DNA from: Plasmodium malariae
Lineage: Eukaryota; Apicomplexa; Aconoidasida; Haemosporida; Plasmodiidae
NCBI RefSeq assembly: GCF_900090045.1
Contig: NC_041781.1
Location: 1,257,501-1,321,500, forward strand
Length of the DNA: 64,000 nucleotides
Reading direction: 5' to 3'
Below the pieces are notes generated by a model. That model did no database searches, had not been told where the DNA came from, and was given only the letters and a program-made list of their open reading frames with translations. Below, piece after piece: positions 45,139-57,800 of the stretch. The first letter of the stretch is position 1; every line of letters begins with the position of its first letter. Position numbers and translations under genes: made by a program.

Positions 45139-46759
45139 TTAGATAAGCATATTACATGAACATCGTAACGTAAAAACGCGAAAAAAAGGAGGCAAAGGTT
45201 TACGAGAAAACACAAAAAAATATTAACATAGTAAGTGAACATAAGTATATAATGTAAAATGAAAAATGAATTAACAAAATTTTTAATAAGTTAACCAAAT
45301 TTACAACAAGTCGGAAATACTGCAAAAATTGAAGAAATTATAGAAAAGTACAAAAAATTTCAAAAAATTTAGTTCACCATAAAAACAACTAATTTTGAGA
45401 CATTTTCTGCACCCAAAAAATGATAAAAATTGTGGAATACCATGAAGCATATAAATAACGTAAAAATTGTTTATTTGATTTTTTTTTTTTTTTTGTAAAG
45501 AAAAAGGAGAATATGGCTAAACTTTATATCGTTTTTACCCAATTTTATCGCATTTATATTTACATTTACTGTGTGTTCAAAGGTTTATGCCTATAAGCAT
45601 GTAATTTATATGTTTAAGTATACGTAGGTATTTGATAAGTTAGTACATATATACTGGTATGCTTGGTCGTACGTATGTTAACGCATGTGCACTCTTTTTT
45701 CTCGCCGAATGCACATTTTATCATGTGTGTGTTGATTATCAATATACCTTTTTTTTCAACCCAAACGAAAAAAAAAAAAAATATATAAAATTAAAATTAT
45801 GCAAGAAACTACCTTTTTGCTTTTACCTCTCCTATTATAGTTATGTTATATAATAACATACGCAAAACATACTTTTTTCATTGAACTAAAGAAAAAAGAA
45901 AACAGGCTATTAGATAATATTTTTATCATATGGTTAATCAAAACCTATGTCGAAATTCTTTGGAAATGTTGTTAATCTGTATTAATATATATGTGTAGTG
46001 ACAACTGATATACAAATCAGTTAAGCTCTAAATATTATTCATGCTCCGTATGCATAGGCATAAAATGTTTTATTTCTTCAATTACTTGCGCATAATAAAT
46101 AGTAATCTTTTTTTTCGTGGTTAAAAAAAAAGGATGAAGTAGTAGTTATATATTTTTTCTGAGCAGTTCATGTGACAAATTAACAATATTCCTTTCCTTT
46201 AATCGTAGCTGCTGCGGATGATGTTGCTGCTGATCATGTTACTGTATGTAGGGAAGTAAAATTAAAACAAAAATAAAATGCTTCATAAGAAATGAAATAA
46301 AAAAAAAAATGCGAAATTTAACGCTGTGATTATCAAAAGAAAAACAATTTTTTTCATTCCCTCTTAAAAATAGTTCAAAATTAAGGCAGTCGGGTTTTCT
46401 TTTTCCCTTTAAAGGAACTTACACACATATTTACACATATATATATATATGCATACATAAGAATGTATATATACATACATATATATAGATAGATATAGAT
46501 ACAAGAGAATTAAAAAGAAATATTGTAAAAGAGAGCTTCTAAATATACGTAGTTACGTATTATTAACCATGATGATAATAAAATGTTACCATTTGGTTTA
46601 TACACATGGACCAATTATTTTAAGAGGTAATCTATGAAAAAATTGTACGCACCTATTTTCATGCATGTACTGTTCATAATATTGTAACTCTTGTTAATGT
46701 GACATCAAAATAAAAAAAAAAAAAAAAAAGTAACTGTTCACAAAGCATTTACTTTCTTT

Positions 46760-46790
<31 letters not shown>

Positions 46791-47152
46791 CTCTTATTGT
46801 CCTATTAACTAAAAAAAAAAAAGATATTGCCAACTGCTTTTTGGTTTTCTTCTTCTTTTTAATTTGCTCATATAGACTTTTTTCGAACAGTTTATAATGG
46901 GTACTTTTTTAGACTTAAATATCTTTACACATTTTTATATTGTTTTTTGGGTTTTTCATGTACTTTTTAAACATATACTTACATTTTTATTATCAATTTG
47001 TTACCTATTGTACGTTTTTTGTATATTTTTTTATGTTTTATTTATTCATTTATTTTATACATGTGTGTGCTGTTTTTACCTTAACTTGGCAGGAAAAAAA
47101 AAAAAAGGTGTTTTTATGCTGTGAGAAAAAAAAACAAAATAAAACAAACAAA

Positions 47153-47310
47153 CAAGTAAATAAGTAAATAAGTAAATACGTAAATAAATAAATAAGTAAA
47201 TAAGTAAATAAATAAATAAGTAAATAAGTAAATAAGTAAATAAATAAATAAGTAAATAAGTAAATAAGTAAATAAGTAAATAAGTAAATACATAAATATA
47301 TAAATATACA
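47153..47310. repeat. AAATAAGT/AAATAAAT repeat
   Basis: Tetra/octanucleotide array of AAATAAGTAAATAAAT for about 155 bp. Minus-strand frames read as Tyr/Leu/Ile/Phe repeats. Confidence 0.9.
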
Positions 47311-47439
47311 GATATATAGCAAAGGAAAAGAACAGGATAGAAAGGAAGAGCGAATAAAGTGAACTGAAAAAAAAAATGAAAAAAAAATAACAGAAAAAAA
47401 GGGAGAAATAAAACACAAAAAATGCAAAATAGAAGAAAA

Positions 47440-47640
47440 TTGGAAAAAATTGGAGAACTGGGAAAATTGAAGAAACTGGAAAAAATAGTAAAAAATGGAA
47501 AAAATAGTAAAAAATGGAAAAAATAGAAAAAAATGGAAAAAATAGAAAAAAATGGAAAAAATTGAAAAAATTGAAAAAATAGAAAAAATTGGAAAAATAG
47601 AAAAAATTGGAAAAAATGGATAAAATTGGAAAATATAGGA
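47440..47640. repeat. A-rich GGAAAAAAT/TAGAAAAAAAT degenerate array
   Basis: About 200 bp of irregular 9-19-bp units built from TGGAAAAAA, TAGAAAAAA, TAGTAAAAAA and TTGAAAAAA. Confidence 0.85.
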
Positions 47641-48436
47641 ATAAGTGAAATGCAGGAATTCAAACATAATGAAAAAAAAAAAAAAAGAAAATTAAATTTT
47701 AAACAAAGAAAAGAACGATAACATTTGACACGATAAATTTTATATTAAAAATATACATTTTGTTTTACCCATCTTATATACATATATATATTTATATGTA
47801 CTTGTACATATATGATAAAATTTCTTTTTTATAATATTTCATTAGAGTAGTGAAGTTTGTTTTAAAATATAACTAAATGTGTTCATAATTATCTTTTACT
47901 TTTTTCCCGAAAATAAAAATTACAAATATATGAATGCAACATGTACATAATATATATATATTTATATATACATATATATATATATATGTATGTAAATGTA
48001 CGAAATGATTTGTTGTATTATTTTCTTTTGTTTTCCCCTTAATTTTGTGCACTTTCTTTAGTTATATATAATAATAATAATGAAGCATCTTGTTTTTTTC
48101 GTCTTTTTTGTTTAAGCAAATGAAGACACCTTTTTCACCATAGTAACAGTAATTATGCTCATTTGAACAAAAGTGATATAATATTTTTTTTTTTTGTTAT
48201 TACTTTTCTTTTATATCGTCTATGCATGTATAATATATATTTTCATGGGGTTTCTTTTTTTTTTTCATTTTTTTGTGTTTCTTGTAATACATACACAATT
48301 TACATATACACCCGTACATACATTGACTAGTATATTTGCATATATATACTGACTAGTATATTTTTTTGTACACTAACTAGTTCATTTGCCTATACACTTA
48401 TTAGTGCATATGCCTATATACTGACTAGTACAGTAG

Positions 48437-48790
48437 CCTATACAATAACTAGCACATATGCATATACAATAACTAGCACATATGCATATACAATAACTAG
48501 CACATATGCATATACAATAACTAGCACATATGCATATACAATAACTAGCACATATGCATATACAATAACTAGCACATATGCATATACAATAACTAGCACA
48601 TATGCATATACAATAACTAGCACATATGCATATACAATAACTAGCACATATGCATATACAATAACTAGCACACTTGCATATACACTAACTAGCACAATTG
48701 AATATACATACACTAACTAGCACATTTGAATATACATACACTAACTAGCACATTTGCATATACATACACTAACTAGCACATTTACATATT
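48437..48790. repeat. 24-bp minisatellite with AACTAGCACATATGCATAT core
   Basis: Nine to ten near-identical 24-bp copies (48450-48670) are flanked on both sides by diverged copies (CTGACTAGTA on the left, CACTAACTAGCACATTTG on the right). Each unit contains CATATG and ATGCAT palindromes. The 91-residue minus-strand open frame (YAYVLVIV repeat) is an artefact of the 24-bp period. Confidence 0.95.
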
Positions 48791-49444
48791 CATCCAATTT
48801 CAATCCATGCCATCCCCTAGAAATATGAAGCGTATATATGTTTTTGCTATATAAGAAATTTCGTATTTTATGGTTTTTCTGTTTCTGTTTCAGTTTCATT
48901 TTCTGCTTCTGAATTTAGAGTTAGTGCATACATTGTTTTTATATAGCATGAACAGCATTTGCATAGTATAAATACATGTATGTATAAAACGAAGACTATT
49001 ATTTTTTTATTTTCACTGTACTACATTTTTTCGTTACCTTATTTTATCATGTTTACATTTATTTTATAGTATTTTAATTTATCATATTTTACTTTATCAC
49101 ATTTTACTTTATCATATTTTACTTTATCATATTTTAATATATTCTATCCTATTCTTATTTTATCATTATTATATTTTATATTTTATTATTTTATTTTATT
49201 TTTTTTTGTAATTCTAAAGTCCTTTTGCTATTTTTTTCGCCCTTTTTCTTTATTTTATATCATTATTTTGTTTTTTTTGCTCCATAGTGAATTTAAGAAA
49301 AGTTTTTTCAAAATTACATTATCTAATTGCTTGTTAAGTAAAACATGGTTTTATGTTTATTTTAGATTGGTATATATTTTTATGTGTATATACATATTTA
49401 AGTACATGCATATGCGTATGTACATGTATATGTATACATACGTA

Positions 49445-49481
<37 letters not shown>

Positions 49482-49691
49482 CTCCATTCATGGAAAAAGG
49501 AGGAAAGAAGAATTGTTTATTGATCGTCAATCTACACCGTCCTATTCACAAATGAATTATACATGCACATATGTATTAAAATTTTAAAAATTTTATGAAT
49601 ATATAGAAATATATATTTATAAATATATATATATATAAATATATATATATATGTATATATGTACTAGTAGTCAAATTATCCCCTTAGCTGT

Positions 49692-52600
49692 ATGCCATTT
49701 TATATACCCCTTATATTGAACACACTTGAACGTTCAAATTATTTAGAAACAAACATGAGCTCATCGGATTTAAATTTTTACATAAATAAACATAGAAAAG
49801 CGTATGAAGAGAGATTAAAGAAGGAGCAGCAAAATAAGGAGAAAAAAGAAAATTGTGCAGGCGAAAATGTGGTAGAAAATGTGGTAGAAAATGTGGTAGA
49901 AAATGTGGACAAAAATATGAATACAAACGTAAGCGCAAATGTGAACAAACATGTGGTTGACAATGTGGGCACAAATGGAGACCATAATTCTGGTCAAAAT
50001 GCCAATGAGGAAAGGAGACATTTAACAAAAGAAGAAAACTTAAATCAGGGTGAGTATATTTAAAAAAAGAAAAGCGTGAAATAATTACGGTTTCATGTGA
50101 ATGCATAAAATATGTATATACATTATGTGCATAATTCTGTACATGCATATATATTCTGTTTATACTGTGCTATACATACATGTGTACACTAAGGTGTTTT
50201 AATTTTTTACTGCTCGAACTTCCTTTTTCTGGATATTCCAATAAACGATTTTTCTGTTGTTATGTTATTCCCACTATGCAGTTGATTCTGATTTTTTGTA
50301 TGCCCTTAAATTGAATGAGACATTAAACGGCCCTTCAGAAAATATGAACGGTTCAGGTGAAAATTTATTAAACAATACAAGTACATCAAATAGTGAATAT
50401 AAGGCTATAAGTCCAAATGATCATAATGAAGATAATGTTAGAAAACCAGACAGTTCCTATGTTGAGTGCCTTTTGGGGAATAACGAATTAATGCCATTTG
50501 GTGTAAACTACAGCACCAGAAATGGTAATTTGAAGTCAAGTTTTTTAAATAGTAATAGATCGGGAGGAAACCATAACCTTAATCAAAATATTAGTAGTAA
50601 CATTAGAAATAATATTAGTAGTAATATTAGTAGTAATATTAATAGTAATATTAATAGTAACATTAGTAGTAATATTAGTAGTAATATTAGTAGTAATATT
50701 AGTAATAGCAATTTAAGAGCACATAACAATCGAGGGCAGAATAATCGCATGAGCACCAATTGTCCCATTGTCAACAACCATAACAGTAGAGACATCTTTA
50801 ACATGAGCGATAATTATCACATAGGAAGCAGATACCACATGGGGAGTAGTAACCACTTGCGCAGCAATTATCACATCATTGACAATTACTACATTATGGA
50901 CAATTTCCACATGAGCAACAACTATGGTTTTACGAACAGTTACAACATTAACGACAATTATCATGTTAGAGGTAACTACCACATTAGAGATAACAACCAT
51001 AACGATAACTTCCATATCAACGATAACTTCCATATCAACGATAACTTCCATATCAATGATAACATCCACATCAATGATAACTTCCATATAAACGATAACT
51101 ACCATATCAATGATAACATCCATATCAATGATAACTTCCATATCAACGATAACTACCACATCAGCGATAACTACCACATCAGCGATAACTACCGCATCAG
51201 CGATAACTACCGCATCAGCGATAACTACCGCATCAGCGATAACTACCACATCAGCGATAACTACCGCATCAGCGATAACTACCGCATCAGCGATAACTAC
51301 CATATCAATGACTACATTTCCATAAATTCTGATGACGAAATTTTGCATAGGTCCATTAATAGCAGGTCGAGGGATAATTTAACAACGTACAAAGGAGAAA
51401 GCGAAGATGTGTATAGTGTGAATGATGAAAATTTATCGCTAACGCCAAAGCAGAATAAAAAACATGTAGGGGAAGTTGACAGTGTTGGTAGAAATGGGCA
51501 AATAAATGCAGCAGATGCCATATGTGAAGAGATGAATGGGATAAATAGAAAAGAGAAGGAAATAAACGTCATCTGTGATAGTGCTAATAATGATGGTATA
51601 CAATGCAATAGTAATATTTACCCTCCTTTAAACGACTATGCATGCAATCGTGGTAGTTACAACGATCAAGAAAGTAGCTCAATTGAAGAATTGCATATAG
51701 ACGGGAAGGATTCGGGGTGTAAAAAAAATAAGATTAATTGTTCATCTAAAGATTTTGAAATACATGGTGAAAATGATATAATAGAATATAAAAATCGAAT
51801 AAAGGAAGGGGGGAATTTAAATAATTCACCTGCACGTTCAGGTGATAGTATGCAATATGAGCGTATTGATAAAGGACATCATGAATACAGTGAAGAGTTA
51901 ATGAATAATAGGAAAGTGAACGAAGATGGGAATAAGAAGAATTGTAGTTCGTCCGGAAGTTATGAAAGAAAAGTAGATAATGAGGAGAGGGAAAGGAATA
52001 AAGAAAAGCAGAACGAAACGCAGAACGAAACGCAGAACGATAACGCATTACATATGAATACTACAAAAACGAAAAATATAAAAGAGAGTGGAAAAAAAAA
52101 AAGATTTAAAGATAAAAACATCCTTCTTATTAATGGCTCCCATAATGGTAGTGACAACTTTTGTGAAAATTCAAAAACATCTCCTTACAGTTTGAGGGGT
52201 ATAAAGAATGAAAAAGATGATAAAAAAAAATTAAGTAATAATAGAGAAACGTTTTATGATACTAACGATTTCGAAAGTAAAGGGATGAATCCTTATATGT
52301 GGGGAGGAGATGCTATCAGTGTTACGTTGCACAGTGAGAACGGCATGAATAATAGAGTTGTTAGGGAAAGTGGAAAGAAGGTAGAAGGAGTTCATGATGT
52401 CAGCAGTGATAATGGAAGTAGTAAGGATAAGGGCCCCTTAGATATAGATAGCATTTGCAGGGGAAGGGTTGATAGCAATGGTGGTGCATCTAATAACATG
52501 GATTCGTGTGTTACATTATCTAAAGAGAAGTATTTTCCTAATGGGTATGTAGAAAAAAAAAAAGAAACTTTACATGGAAAGGGTGAGGGTATTATCTTAA

Positions 52601-54240
52601 ATAAAAGGAAACCTATTTTTTTTTCTACAAATAATAAATATAACAATGATGAAAGAAGAGAAGGAGGTGAGTACTCAAACAGTAAGTTTAACGAATTAAT
52701 TTATAACAGTGTAAATTCATCTTACAAAAATGAAGCATATGGTAATAATGTAAATTATATGATGAACAAGGAAATTATGACAAGGAATGGTAGCAGTTTT
52801 GTGAAAGATAATAGTAGTAATGGGATAAATAGTTTAAATGTATATACATGTAACGATGCAATAATTAATGTAGATAGAACATCAAATATATTGATAGATG
52901 AGGATTATAAGTACAGCATAATTGAAGACAGACATAAATATGATAAGGCAAATGTGAGAAGCAAACATTTGGGTAATATTAGTAGTAGTAATGGTAATAA
53001 TATGAGTAGTAGTAAAGATAATAATATGAGTAGTAGTAAAGATAATAATATGAGTAGTAGTAATGATAATAATATGAGTAGTAGTAAAGATAATAATATG
53101 AGTAGTAGTAATGATAATAATAATATTAGTAGCAATGATAATAATATTAGTAGTAGTAATAATGCCATTTGTAGTTATTATAAACAAGGACATACGCGCT
53201 CTAAATCGAAGGATAAAAATTGGAAAGACGTAAACTATTATAATGTAATGAATAATAAGGCAAATAACGACGATGGTTCATGTCAAATAGGTAATTTGAA
53301 AATAAACAGTACGATTTCCGGTGGGATGAAAATGGAAGCAATGCGCAATGAGAGAAACGCAAATGGGGAAAAAGCAGCAACCATGGTCGATACGGTTGAC
53401 ATGGTTGATGTGACTGGCCTGACTGGCATGATTGATGGAAATAATGGGGTGCATGGAAATTCGGACAGAATTTTATATGATGAAACAGCAGTAATATTTG
53501 ATGAAGAAGGATTTAACAGAGACAGCAAGCATTTAAATGAGTCAAGTAGGAACAGTGATGTGTACATCTATGGAGAGAAAAAACAGCATAGTAGTAAAAT
53601 TGATAAGCAGCATGCCGTAAGTAATAATTGGAACAGTATGAATAATATGAATAATAATAATAATTTGAATAATAATAATATGTATAATAATAATATGCAT
53701 AATAATAATATGCATAATAATAATATGCATAATAATAATATGCATAATAGTAGTAATAGTAATACCTACAACGGCGAAAGTAAATCTAAGATAAAAAAAA
53801 AATATTTGACTTATTACCCATATGATAGGTCGTTCAACAAGTCGAGTGGAATAAATGCGAATAAATTGTATAACGATAGTCCGAATGACTACCCTATTTG
53901 CTCGTCAAATGATGTAAAGGTATTATCACAGCCTGACGTATATACCTTAGATGATAAAGGTGCAACTAGCGATGGTAACGATTTAATGAAAATGCCAAAT
54001 CAATACCATGATGTTGATGGGGATGCTTATAATGGTGAATACACTAATGTAAATGAAAATATTATAAACGGAGTTACGTACGATATAGATGGCGATAATA
54101 ATAATGTAGTACAAAATTTTAACCAAGGCGTAGATAATACTGTTATTCCCCATACTGTTTCAAGTGAAGAAGGGGAGAGCGCAAATGATGAAGATTTTAA
54201 TGTCCAGCAAGCAATCATCAACAGTTTGATTGATTTGTAA
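49692..54240 (+). CDS. Giant Asn-rich protein with UIM-like motifs, two exons; function unknown
   Basis: Exon 1 is 49692-50049 (CAGG|GTGAGT) and exon 2 is 50282-54240 (ATGCAG|TT); the split codon is GTT and the product is 1438 residues. An ATG at 49755 (MSSSDLNFYI) is the alternative start. Exon 1 has a charged helical stretch (KHRKAYEERLKKEQQNKEKK) and VVEN/NV repeats. Exon 2 opens with DSDFLYALKLNE (about 121-132), and the protein ends DEDFNVQQAIINSLIDL. Both resemble ubiquitin-interacting motifs (acidic start, x-x-Ala-phi-x-x-Ser); the second keeps the Ala and Ser. Between them lie disordered repeats: SSNI (50581-50710), a six-residue DNYHIS/DNFHIN array (51000-51312), SSSNDNNM (52980-53155) and HNNNM (53655-53745). 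I do not recognise a catalytic domain. A ubiquitin-binding scaffold is an inference. Confidence 0.85.
50581..50710 (+). repeat. 12-bp coding repeat (Ser-Ser-Asn-Ile)
   Basis: About 10 copies of AGTAGTAATATT, with AATAGTAATATT variants, encode SSNI/NSNI. Confidence 0.95.
51000..51312 (+). repeat. 18-bp coding repeat (Asp-Asn-Tyr/Phe-His/Arg-Ile-Ser/Asn)
   Basis: About 17 tandem copies of an 18-bp unit (GATAACTACCGCATCAGC and variants) encode DN[YF][HR]I[SN]. The second half is richer in G+C and more uniform than the first. Diverged copies of the same pattern extend upstream to about 50800 (DNYHIGSRYHMGSS, SNYHIIDNYYIMDN), suggesting older units. Confidence 0.95.
52980..53155 (+). repeat. 24-bp coding repeat (Met-Ser-Ser-Ser-x-Asp-Asn-Asn)
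   Basis: About seven copies of ATGAGTAGTAGTAAAGATAA-type units encode MSSSKDNN or MSSSNDNN. A 15-bp MHNNN array follows at 53655-53745. Confidence 0.9.
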
Positions 54241-54812
54241 AATAACTGGGCAAAGACGTCGAAAGAAACAGAAGCAGCAACAGCAACAAAAACTACTGGA
54301 AGTTGGGAAAACATCTTCCTCATTTAAAGAATTAGTATTTAATTAGTTAACGCATATGTAAACCCGTTATACAGATAATTGTGTGTGGGTACACATACAT
54401 GTGCGTATGTGTAAGCATATCATATAAAGCACACTACACAATTGTAGTATCAGAAGTAGTAGGTGTGCTTTTTTTTTTTTTTTTTTTTCGTAGTTTTTTC
54501 GCGCATTAACTCTTACACGCGCAGTTTTATACATTTTAAGGTACGTTTCATTTAATTTGTTTTTACATCATCATTTTTTACTTAACTTTAAAAACATTTT
54601 TAAAAATAAAATTTTGATGTTTTTTCATAAAAATGATAGCTACGTAAAATGGCGAAGTTTTGCATAAACGTGAAGGTAAATAAACAAAAAAAACAAAGCT
54701 CAAAGATGACAGATCAGAAATCAAAAGAGATCAGAAGATCTCGGAAAAGCTAAAAAATATCTATAAAATAAAAACAAAAGAAAATTAAAAAAAATAAAAT
54801 TTCCTTTCCCGG
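54241..54812. other. Convergent intergenic region, UIM-like gene and membrane protein
   Basis: The 572 bp have one poly(T) run at 54470-54488, and otherwise A+T-rich sequence without repeats or open frames. Presumed 3' UTRs of both genes. Confidence 0.75.
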
Positions 54813-57800
54813 TCATATAAAATTCGGAATAATATTACCTGTGCAGGAAGAAAAAAAAAAGAAAATATAGAAATGGTCAAATGGAACAGTACAGTTGTGT
54901 GAGTGGACACACATGCGTATGTACATGTACGTATGTATGTATATATGTATGTATGTACGTAGGTATGTACGTATGTATGTATGTATGTATGTATGTATAT
55001 ATGTATGTACGTATGTATGTATATATGTATGTACGTATGTATGTTCATGTATATACAAAGTGCATATTAATATGTGCGCGCTTCTTATTCCGAGTAACGC
55101 GCGATGCATGAGTTGATAAATGGCTCTTACTTTCCGAGGAGAAGAAACCTTCTTCCGCGTAATATTTTAGTATATCCCTGCAAGTTATGTAAGGGGAGTA
55201 TTTCTCAGGAACAAGTGGAATTTCTTCATATTTTGATATGAGTATATTTTTAAAAGAAAACAGGATCTCAATTTTTCTAAGAATTATATATCGTAGAATT
55301 TGCGCATGGACAGCATATATTACATATAAAATAATGTGTAAAATAAATAATCCTATTAAAAAGTAGTTTGCTTTTGTTATTAAAATTTGTATACTTTTAA
55401 ATAATATAATAACTAATATGTTGACCCAAGTGAAACTGTTTATATTGTCTATCAACAGGATATTGCTTAGTGTGTTCTTTCCGAATAGCAAGATGTTTAA
55501 GTTTATCGGGGCATACGAGTACTTACACAAAAGGAACAAAATGTACACGCTGACTGAGTACCTCAGCTCATCCTTCCTGCTCTCTCCAGCTGTTGAAAAG
55601 AAACGTGAATGAAGCAACGATGAGGGAGGAAAAAAAGAGTATTCTTATGAATGCGAGAAATAAAAATAAAACATATATAGCTAAAATGTAAATTCACACG
55701 TAAGGCGAAAAATAACACGCACATAAAAAACAAAAATAAAACATGCACATGTAAGGCGAAAAAAAAAAATTACATAAACAGATGAACTGTATGTGTACAT
55801 GAATTCGATTCTTCCTTACCCCTTCTGTGGTTCCTGTAGTAGTACACGTATTTGAAATTGAAAAGAATTCTGGAAAATAAGGAAAAATGCTTGAGAATAG
55901 ATATAAAACAATGAGCATTGAAAAGGATGAGATAGTAATACTCAAAATGGTAATTCAACTTCCTTATATTCTGTTTATAATAAATATAATCTTTGTTATA
56001 TATATTTCCATTGAAGGTGTAAAAGAACAAAATAAATTGTTTCAAAGAAAAATAAAAAGATAAATGACTTATAGCATTAAATATGGATACGTATAAGATA
56101 TCAAAAAAAGTAGATGTTTTAATAAATATAAGAAAATGCATAATAAAATATGCAATACATGCATAAAAATAAATTTTGTCAACAATGAATATTTCTTCCC
56201 ATTTTAGTTTAAATATGTTATTAGGTAAATCTATATCAATATATCCTTTAGTTAAGTTTTTATTATTATTATAAGTAGAAGAGCTAATTACACTTTCTGT
56301 ATCTCTATTAATATAATTAATATCTATGGTATGAGGCGGTAATATCATATCTGGGTAATTAGTTAAATCAAAACTACCAGGAAAGGACAAAACATTATCT
56401 GAACTGTTTTTCATCGGAATATTATTCATATAAATTAAATTCTGATCATTTACAAATACATGATGACTTAATAATATAAAAATAAAAAATACAGTGATAC
56501 CAATTTTTAAAAAATAATCCAGTAGTATTATAAACATAAATCGAAAATTTGTAATATAAGAAAATATCAACTTATCATCAAAATATACAAAATTCGAACA
56601 GTTCAATTTTTTGAATAAAAAATTACACAAGGCTGAAATGTGATCTCGTATTTTAAAGTGGTAAATAGGAATCTCTCTTTTATATTTTAGTTTATATATT
56701 AAATTGACAAATTTGCGGTACTCTCTTCGTAGCCTTATTCTTTCTTTCCAGGTTAGTTTTATTCCTGTCTTGTTCCCCTTCGCCCGCTTGTCCTCATTGA
56801 GCCATCCGCTACTGTGCGTTATGTTTTCCTCGTTAACTCGCTCATCATGCGGGCTTTTTTCATTTTCGTTGTTCAAGAACAGATTATTGTTGAGGAGAGA
56901 ATCGCCATTGGAGTTCCTTTCTAAAATTATTTTTTTTTTATACTCCTTAAATTCTTCCTTAAATATGTATAGTACTTCATTTTCTTTTTTTCTCTTTTTT
57001 TTTTTTTTTTTGTTTTTTTTTTTTTAATTTTTTCCTTTATCTTCTTGAGACCAAGTTCTTTCTTACTTTTCTCATTGCTGATATCATTAGAATCTTTATT
57101 TTTCAATACGCGGAAAAAATTCTGGTATTTCCTCTTCAGATATAAATCATGCTCCTCGCTACTATGACTTATCGTACGTCTTCCAAAGGATAATAGTGCC
57201 TTCTTTTTTTCATTTTCATTTTCATTTTCATGTTCTTTTTCTTTTTCTTTTTCTTTTCTTTTTCTTTTTTTTTTTTTTTCTTTCTTATCACATTTTGAAT
57301 TTTTAAAATTTTCTGAATTTTCCCCTTTTCTGTAGCCAGTTGACTCGCTATCAAAATTTAAAATATTATAGAAATGAAAATCAAGGTTGCTTTTATTTTT
57401 TTTATACTTCTCCTTTTCTATAAGTCTATATTCGTTTAATTTATACGATCGAAAAAGTAAAAATAAAATATTCTTCACGATGAGGCTGAGCAGTACCTTG
57501 TACTTGATGCAGAACAGGAGCCTGAAAAGGGAGGAGCAAAGCGCGCAAACATGCACGTGTGTATAGATGTATAGACGTATTTAATACGTGTAGACATGTA
57601 CATATATGCGCATATGTTTATGTGGGAAACCACACTACAGATAGTTTTTTTTATTTGGAGCCATCCTGCAATTATGTAATTCATTTTGGCATATCCGGAC
57701 TCTCCTGGCTCTTCTTTTTTTTGAATACTTATATGCACATCACTATGTAAAATCATGTTAAACAGTGCTAACGAGTAGGTATTATTTCTCATCATTTCGC

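Larger units (their letters stand above)
45088..49691. other. 4.6-kb divergent intergenic region, TPK to UIM-like gene
   Basis: It begins with poly(A) at 45102-45133. Other contents are poly(T) at 46767-46789, TA-rich blocks near 46438-46450, 47952-47990 and 49448-49478, an AAATAAGT array (47153-47310), a GGAAAAAAT array (47440-47640), a 24-bp array (48437-48790), and TTTTAC/TTTATCATA runs near 49080-49135. Islands at 45900-46420 and 46540-46720 are less repetitive; I recognise no RNA or coding gene in them. Confidence 0.65.

Noticed and set aside
48437..48790. CRISPR-like regular array
   Set aside because: The units are contiguous with no spacers, in a eukaryotic genome.
57475..57795. Possible extra exon of the membrane protein (SLALFNMILHSD...)
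   Set aside because: No acceptor upstream of it fits the phase of exon 1, while the acceptor at 57522-57524 joins exon 1 in frame to a hydrophobic helix.
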